From assembly GCA_965369385.1 (NCBI GenBank), contig CBDUQP010000008.1:1-45587 (forward strand): DNA of 45,587 nucleotides, written 5' to 3'. This document shows positions 41,259 through 45,587 of this stretch, piece after piece. The position numbers and the translations under genes were made by a program. Each line of letters starts with the position of its first letter. The stretch's first letter is position 1. The notes beneath the pieces were generated by a model. It made no database searches and was not told the origin of the DNA. It saw nothing but the letters and a program-made list of their open reading frames with translations. This stretch comes from CBDUQP01 sp965369385. Lineage in GTDB: Bacteria; Planctomycetota; Phycisphaerae; SM23-33.

Positions 41259-41318
41259 TCACCCTCTCAAACGTCTCGCCCGCTACGATATTGCATCGAT
41301 TCATCGGGATTTTTCAAA

Positions 41319-42644
41319 TCATTCGGCCGGCTGGGGTGCGTCCAGATCATTTAGATCATTCAAATTATTCAAAAAGACGCTGAGGCTGGTTTCGTGCTGC
41401 TCGCCGGTCGACATATTCTTCACCGCAAGCTCGTCGCCGCGAACGATTATCACTCGCTTCGCTCCGCTCTTGGACGCCTGTTTCATCTGCTTACCGATGT
41501 TCTGACGCTTGTACGAAAACTCGGCCGTCAGCCCGACCGCCCGCATACGCCCCACCAGTTGCAGCATGGGATCAAACTGCTCCGCATCGCCATCTATCAC
41601 GAAGTAATCCACACTCCGGGCCAGCTCAGGCAGCTTGCCCTTCTCCTCAAGGAGAATTCCCAGCACAACGTCACCCATTCCGAAACCAGTCGCCCCCACC
41701 TGCGGGCCGCCAAGCACCTGCAACAGGTTATCGTACCTGCCGCCGCCGGCGACCGCTCGCAGCGATTTCGACTTATCGAACACCTCATACACCACGCCCG
41801 TGTAATACGCCAGGCCGCGAACCACGCACGGATCGTACACGCACCAGCCGTCAATGCCGAAACGTTCCAGATGTCCGGCGAACCGGTTGAGCTTGCCATG
41901 CTCAGCCGCCATCGTCTCGCTCATGCTGATGCCAAGGGCCCCGGCGATTTCCTCAATCGGCCTCACCGGCACGTCCGTCATCTCCATAAACTTGCCCACC
42001 ACCGCCGATATCGCAGCATCGGGCACTGCCTCCGTCAGCATTTCAGCGAACGCGTCGGCCGACAGTTTCGCCTTTTTGTCAAGCACCGCCAGCACTTTGG
42101 GAATATCATCTTCCGCCAGTTGGCTTACGGTGAGCACCTCGCTAAGCAGCGCGCGGCTTGAGTAGCGGAGCTCCACCTCGCTGCTGTCGAGCCCGAGCTC
42201 GCGCAGGGCGTCAATCGCCACCAGTGCGCATTCGGCGTCTGCAAGTTCGCTGTCTTCGCCGATGATATCGATATTCCACTGGAAGAACTCGCGAAGTCGG
42301 CCCTTTTGGGGATTCTCCGCCCTGCACAGACGCGGGACCGAGAACCACTTCACCGGGCGAGGCAGTGCGTTGATCCTCGCGTTTACCATTCTCGCAAGCG
42401 ATGGCGTGATCTCCGGGCGGATGGCGAGGTTCCTGTCACCGCGATCGGTGAAGCTGAAGAGCTGGCTGGCGATTTCGTCGCCGCTCTTTGCGGTGAACAG
42501 GTCGAGATATTCGAAAATCGGCGAATCGTACTCTTCGAACCCATTGCGCAGCGAGACCCTTCGCCACGTATCCACAATCAAGTTTCGTATGCGCATCACG
42601 TCGGGGTAATAATCGCGAGTACCTTTTACTGCCTTAAACTTCAT
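41319..42644 (-). CDS. hisS: histidine--tRNA ligase
   Basis: 441 residues. Class II synthetase: motif 1 region after VKGTRDYYPDVMRIR, motif 2 VPRLCRAENPQKGRLREFFQ, HisA motif VVRGLAYYTGVVYEV, motif 3 AGGGRYDNLL...GFGMGDVVL, and an anticodon-binding domain from about 340 (VDYFVIDGD...IGKQMKQASKSGAKRVIIVRGDE). Charges tRNA-His. The last residues, FLNNLNDLNDLD, are encoded by a 9-bp-period DNA repeat and extend the protein beyond its fold. Confidence 0.95.
   Translation of the reverse strand: MKFKAVKGTRDYYPDVMRIRNLIVDTWRRVSLRNGFEEYDSPIFEYLDLFTAKSGDEIASQLFSFTDRGDRNLAIRPEITPSLARMVNARINALPRPVKWFSVPRLCRAENPQKGRLREFFQWNIDIIGEDSELADAECALVAIDALRELGLDSSEVELRYSSRALLSEVLTVSQLAEDDIPKVLAVLDKKAKLSADAFAEMLTEAVPDAAISAVVGKFMEMTDVPVRPIEEIAGALGISMSETMAAEHGKLNRFAGHLERFGIDGWCVYDPCVVRGLAYYTGVVYEVFDKSKSLRAVAGGGRYDNLLQVLGGPQVGATGFGMGDVVLGILLEEKGKLPELARSVDYFVIDGDAEQFDPMLQLVGRMRAVGLTAEFSYKRQNIGKQMKQASKSGAKRVIIVRGDELAVKNMSTGEQHETSLSVFLNNLNDLNDLDAPQPAE
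41338..41375. repeat. 9-bp-period degenerate repeat inside hisS 3' end
   Basis: Plus-strand units TCCAGATCA, TTTAGATCA, TTCAAATTA, TTCAAAAAG run in register at 41341-41376, giving the Asn/Leu/Asp tripeptide repeats at the HisS C-terminus. The same type of 9-bp periodicity is seen at 38482-38500 and 43700-43736. Confidence 0.6.
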
Positions 42645-42849
42645 AACTCATCCCAGCCTTGTGTACGTAATGTACCCCTATAGGATTACATTTTCGGCAT
42701 TTTGCACTGATGAACAATATTCGTACACCATACAGCAAGCCGATCTGCCGAATTGGCAAGGCATGAGTTTAACAGGCACGGTTTCGGCTTGACAGACTTT
42801 TGTGCCTGCGATTGTCGACACAGAGAAGGATTATTCGTCTTTCATCGCT

Positions 42850-43266
42850 CTATCGGTGTCGTTTTCTGGTTGCCAGCTTCTTCAGTGTTTTGTCACGCAA
42901 GCGTCTGTTGCGGATGCGCTCTGCCACCTCAATGGCGTCCTTGCGCTGTCCGTTTCTGGACAGTTTCATAGCCACATCGGCTGCTGTCCTGTCTCGCCTG
43001 TCGATATATTTGATCTTCGAGACAGCCTTCCTGGCGACCTTGCCTTCGGCGGCATTGGCTGCGTCCATGGCGATTGAATGATAAGCATCGTCGCGATGAT
43101 CCGTATGTTTCATCTTGCTGGCAGCGGACATTCTCGATGACCAGTAATCCTTCTTCTTCTCAGGATTGTTGTGCCGGCAGCGGATCTTCCTTTCGGATTT
43201 GACACTGACGCAACCAGCCATCAAACACACCGCAGCCAAACAGGTTATTATCCCAAAGATCTTCAT
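42850..43266 (-). CDS. lipoprotein with helical repeats
   Basis: 138 residues from the ATG at 43266 (AAGGA nine bases upstream). Lipoprotein signal MKIFGIITCLAAVCLMAGC, lipidation at Cys 19. The mature part is very basic and holds two to three copies of a roughly 30-residue helical repeat: RDDAYHSIAMDAANAAEGKVARKAVSKI, then YIDRRDRTAADVAMKLSRNGQRKDAIEVAERI. This resembles TPR/Sel1-like helical hairpins. Function unknown; perhaps an envelope scaffolding protein. Confidence 0.68.
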   Translation of the reverse strand: MKIFGIITCLAAVCLMAGCVSVKSERKIRCRHNNPEKKKDYWSSRMSAASKMKHTDHRDDAYHSIAMDAANAAEGKVARKAVSKIKYIDRRDRTAADVAMKLSRNGQRKDAIEVAERIRNRRLRDKTLKKLATRKRHR

Positions 43267-43369
43267 AGTCACATATCCTTTCAATGACGGTTCAAGATAT
43301 ATCCGGCACATCGCATCTGACTATTGTTCTCATCAATACTGTGGATCAGACAATTATAGACGTTACACC

Positions 43370-43675
43370 CTACCTGACGTCTTCTTCCTTCCATTTACGG
43401 GCGGTGCGGATTCTTTTGCCTTCGTCGCCTTGGGTTGAATCGTAGGCGAACGCTTTCAGCATCTCGCATGGGAATTCCACGCAATGGCCGCAATGAACGT
43501 GGCTGCGTTCTATGCAGCATGCCGCCACGTCGCATTTGCCCCAGAACATTTCGCCCGCCGCCCTCACGCATCCCGGACAGCCGTTCGTTTCGCGATAATC
43601 GCATTTGGAGCAGTCCGTGCCGCAACGGCCGAACAGATCGGATTCAGGAGTCGAGGCTTGATCAGCATCAGTCAT
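43370..43675 (-). CDS. Cys-rich DUF3795-family protein
   Basis: 101 residues; AAGGG eight bases before the ATG. DUF3795 pattern: FGRCGTDCSKCDYRETNGCPGC, then WGKCDVAACCIERSHVHCGHC and EFPC, which gives about 13 Cys, probably bound to zinc or an iron-sulfur cluster. Function unknown. Upstream (43,676-44,111) is a gap of about 435 bp that holds a 9-bp-period repeat but no supported gene. Confidence 0.85.
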   Translation of the reverse strand: MTDADQASTPESDLFGRCGTDCSKCDYRETNGCPGCVRAAGEMFWGKCDVAACCIERSHVHCGHCVEFPCEMLKAFAYDSTQGDEGKRIRTARKWKEEDVR

Positions 43676-43699
43676 GACAGGTTCCCTTTCAGCTTGCGA

Positions 43700-43736
43700 A
43701 TTCTTCTGACTTTTCTAACTTTGCGGACACTGCGGC
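43700..43736. repeat. 9-bp-period degenerate repeat upstream of DUF3795 gene
   Basis: Units TTCTTCTGA, CTTTTCTAA, CTTTGCGGA, CACTGCGGC follow each other in register, similar in period to the repeats at 38482 and in hisS. Confidence 0.5.
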
Positions 43737-44111
43737 CGTTACCAGTACCCAAGCAACGCAAATTGCCGACAACGAAGAATATCGTACCCCTGACGCCTAC
43801 CACACCACAAGCGCAAAGCGTCTGTGGTCTCCTGATCACCTGTTCTACTTTCAATGCCGACGCAACAACAGATGAACCACCTTAATGACCGCCAGAAAGA
43901 TTTGTCGTACACCCTTCAATGGTTGCCGGGCCATTGCGGAACCCGTTCAGTGTCAGGCATATCAGGCTGTTTTCTGGAGATTCGCGCCCGGTATAACTTG
44001 AGCGTATATCGTTGGTAAAGGCTAATGCTTTCTGGACAAGTGATTCATAATCCATTACAAAACAATGAGAAGAGTACCGATATTTCGGCGTATTGCAGAA
44101 AAGGGATTGGT

Positions 44112-45455
44112 ATGCAACTCAATAGCTCGTGGAAGTTCAAATGGTTGATTCTTTCGGTTGCCGTCACGATGGCTGTGCCGGTGTTTGTGGAGTCAGTGGC
44201 CTATGGGGCAAACGACGATGATGATCTTGACGCTGAAACAGAAATAGAACCCGAAACGCAAGAAGTTCGCGGGGTTGCGACACTGAAATACAAGTCGCGT
44301 TCGCCTGCAGCCAGGGCCTATACGCGTGCGATGGCGTGGAGGCAGAATTACTTCTCGGCCAGGGGGTCGCAGGCAACGGTGCGTATCGCGGGCAAGCAGG
44401 TTAATGTCGCCGTCAGGCGGAAGAATCGCGACGATTACGTCGGCCTGGACTGCGATAGCGACGGGCAAATCAAGAGGAAGGAGTGGAAGAAGCTGTCAAA
44501 GTCGGGTAAGGCATCATTCTCCGGCACGGTTGACTCTCAGGAGTTTAACGTACGGATGATTGCGGTGGAGATGTGGGGAAAGAAGAACGAGATCACCTAT
44601 ATGAAGGGCCGGTGCTTTTCGAATTCCTCCATGTCGGGCCAGATCGAGAAGCTTAAGGTTCATCTTATAGATGATAATCAGGACGGGATATTTACGCAGA
44701 ATGGCAACGATGCGATTCTTACCGGTTCCCGCAGCACGGCTTTGCCCCTGATGAAACGTCACAGGATAGGCAAGGAGTTCTATGAACTCACCGTATCCGG
44801 CGACGGTGGCACGATCGAATACGTCCAGTTGAAGGATGTCCAAATGGGCAAAGTGAAACTGCCCCTCAAGTCATCGATACTCAGATCATGCGTTCTTTGG
44901 GGTTCGAAGGGTTCGTATGACCTGAAGGCCTGTCGCACTAACGGAATCCCCGCGGGCAAATATAGATTATGTTTCGGCGTACTGAAGGGAAAAGAGGATA
45001 TCGCTTTTTCTCCAGACCCACAGGTGAATCCTAAATACACAATAGCCGCCGACTCCACCAACAAGCTTCCACTGGGGACACCCATCAAGGTGCATTTTTC
45101 AGCTCAACTTGCCGGTTCCAAGTTGACGATCAGTCCGGGATTCAAGTTGGTGGGCGCTGGCGGAGAAGTCTACCGCCCCATCGCGCTAAGCTCGCCCAAA
45201 TGGACCAAACGGCCTTCGGTCACTATTAACGCCGGAAGGAATCTGGTCCACAGGGGTAGAATGGACTACGAAAAGCAATGGCTCAGGGCGTACACAAGGA
45301 GTGTGCGATCGATCATCAAGAACCCCAAGGCAACGGTGAAGGTAACTGTAACAACCAGGGATATGGGTACTCTGAGCGGAAAACGCACCCTTAAGGATAT
45401 TCGCTCGAATGTCCCGCAGCGTAGCAGAAGCAGCCGCACCGTTTCGCGTAAGTAA
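44112..45455 (+). CDS. secreted EF-hand-containing protein of unknown function
   Basis: 447 residues from the ATG at 44112 (AAGGG six bases upstream). Signal peptide: KFKWLILSVAVTMAVPVFVE with cleavage near AYGA. An acidic segment (DDDDLDAETEIEPE) is followed by a perfect EF-hand loop, DCDSDGQIKRKE at 113-124, and a second calcium-like site DDNQDGIF near 188. Several beta-rich blocks (RSTALPLMKRHRIGKEFYEL, GKYRLCFGVLKG) and a basic C-terminus with RSRSSRTVSRK follow. The order suggests an extracellular calcium-binding protein; the family was not recognised. The last 130 bases of the window contain nothing I can support. Confidence 0.72.
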   Translation: MQLNSSWKFKWLILSVAVTMAVPVFVESVAYGANDDDDLDAETEIEPETQEVRGVATLKYKSRSPAARAYTRAMAWRQNYFSARGSQATVRIAGKQVNVAVRRKNRDDYVGLDCDSDGQIKRKEWKKLSKSGKASFSGTVDSQEFNVRMIAVEMWGKKNEITYMKGRCFSNSSMSGQIEKLKVHLIDDNQDGIFTQNGNDAILTGSRSTALPLMKRHRIGKEFYELTVSGDGGTIEYVQLKDVQMGKVKLPLKSSILRSCVLWGSKGSYDLKACRTNGIPAGKYRLCFGVLKGKEDIAFSPDPQVNPKYTIAADSTNKLPLGTPIKVHFSAQLAGSKLTISPGFKLVGAGGEVYRPIALSSPKWTKRPSVTINAGRNLVHRGRMDYEKQWLRAYTRSVRSIIKNPKATVKVTVTTRDMGTLSGKRTLKDIRSNVPQRSRSSRTVSRK

Positions 45456-45587
45456 CTAGGCCGGGTGCCATGCGGCATGCGGCAGGACGTAACGACCGGG
45501 CGGACCCTCCTTCGGCGGGCAGGCCCTACATGTGGCGCGGCCACGGCCAGCGCGCTGTCATATATCTACATACTGACCACTGATGGG

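Noticed and set aside
43672..43854. 60-codon minus-strand ORF ending RSVRKVRKVRRIRKLKG
   Set aside because: The regular basic tail comes from the 9-bp DNA repeat and no ribosome site supports it.
1..45587. CRISPR array, tRNA, rRNA or riboswitch
   Set aside because: No regularly spaced repeat of 24-40 bp with spacers, no T-loop GTTCGAATC in a foldable context and no recognised riboswitch core was seen by eye; a covariance-model scan would be decisive.

Overview
The window looks like a chromosomal piece of an anaerobic or fermentative member of the Planctomycetota, probably near Phycisphaerae or Sedimentisphaerales. The basis is a mix of markers: two secreted proteins with the planctomycete form of the PEP-CTERM tail (PEP, a hydrophobic stretch, then RRR), a prepilin of the GFTLIELLVVIAIIAILASLL type, an HYExAFE-family protein, class 1B dihydroorotate dehydrogenase, DUF1846, LarE, and remnants of an acyltransferase/URO-D pair typical of Planctomycetota and Lentisphaerota. 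Start codons are often TTG with strong Shine-Dalgarno sites. The assignment is inference from gene content; no rRNA or tRNA gene was seen.

Layout. 1-1,140: a PEP-CTERM protein gene and its terminator. 1,138-5,785 (minus): a polysaccharide cluster of GT4/GT5-like glycosyltransferase, GH57 amylase and a 6-pyruvoyl-tetrahydropterin-synthase-like protein, split by an ISKra4-like insertion sequence whose transposase is in two frames. 5,932-9,914 (minus): pyrD, aroB, an unknown membrane-anchored protein and an M50 site-2-type protease. 10,014-14,803 (plus): kdsC, a 1,116-residue LptC/LptA-like protein coupled to it by an ATGA overlap, then larE. 14,784-16,456: a doubtful small ORF and a ROK repressor. 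16,589-19,252: a complete zinc-type ABC transporter znuA-znuC-znuB. 19,330-19,929: a phospholipid-scramblase-like protein.

20,407-26,197 is a sugar-related region: GH36 alpha-galactosidase, two divergent DapA/NanA-family aldolases around a DUF3859-like gene, and an SDR oxidoreductase. 26,588-27,325 is the second PEP-CTERM protein. 27,813-27,992 is a broken TIM-barrel isomerase. 28,121-33,015 is an unusual set: a GntR/LacI-hybrid regulator overlapping a prepilin gene, followed by a secreted GH-A/SGNH two-domain protein, with a divergent LacI regulator at 33,385. 34,567-35,387 holds an out-of-frame junction of an acyltransferase 5' end to a URO-D 3' end. Then come DUF1846 (35,480-37,012), a RelE/Xre toxin-antitoxin pair with a frameshifted toxin (37,432-38,016), a minus-strand unit of three small membrane proteins followed by bioB (38,608-40,635), an HYExAFE protein and hisS (40,737-42,644), a repeat lipoprotein and a DUF3795 protein, and finally a secreted EF-hand protein (44,112-45,455).

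How the genes work together. Housekeeping blocks (pyrD, aroB, kdsC-Lpt, bioB, hisS) alternate with accessory carbohydrate modules, each with its own regulator (ROK, GntR/LacI hybrid, LacI), and with decaying genes. The best candidates for undescribed biology are the regulator-prepilin-GH/SGNH unit, the paired YIMxTG small membrane proteins ahead of bioB, the giant LptC/LptA-like protein, predicted leaderless promoters, and a 9-bp-period repeat that forms the C-terminal tail of HisS. No CRISPR array, prophage or clear defence island was seen.
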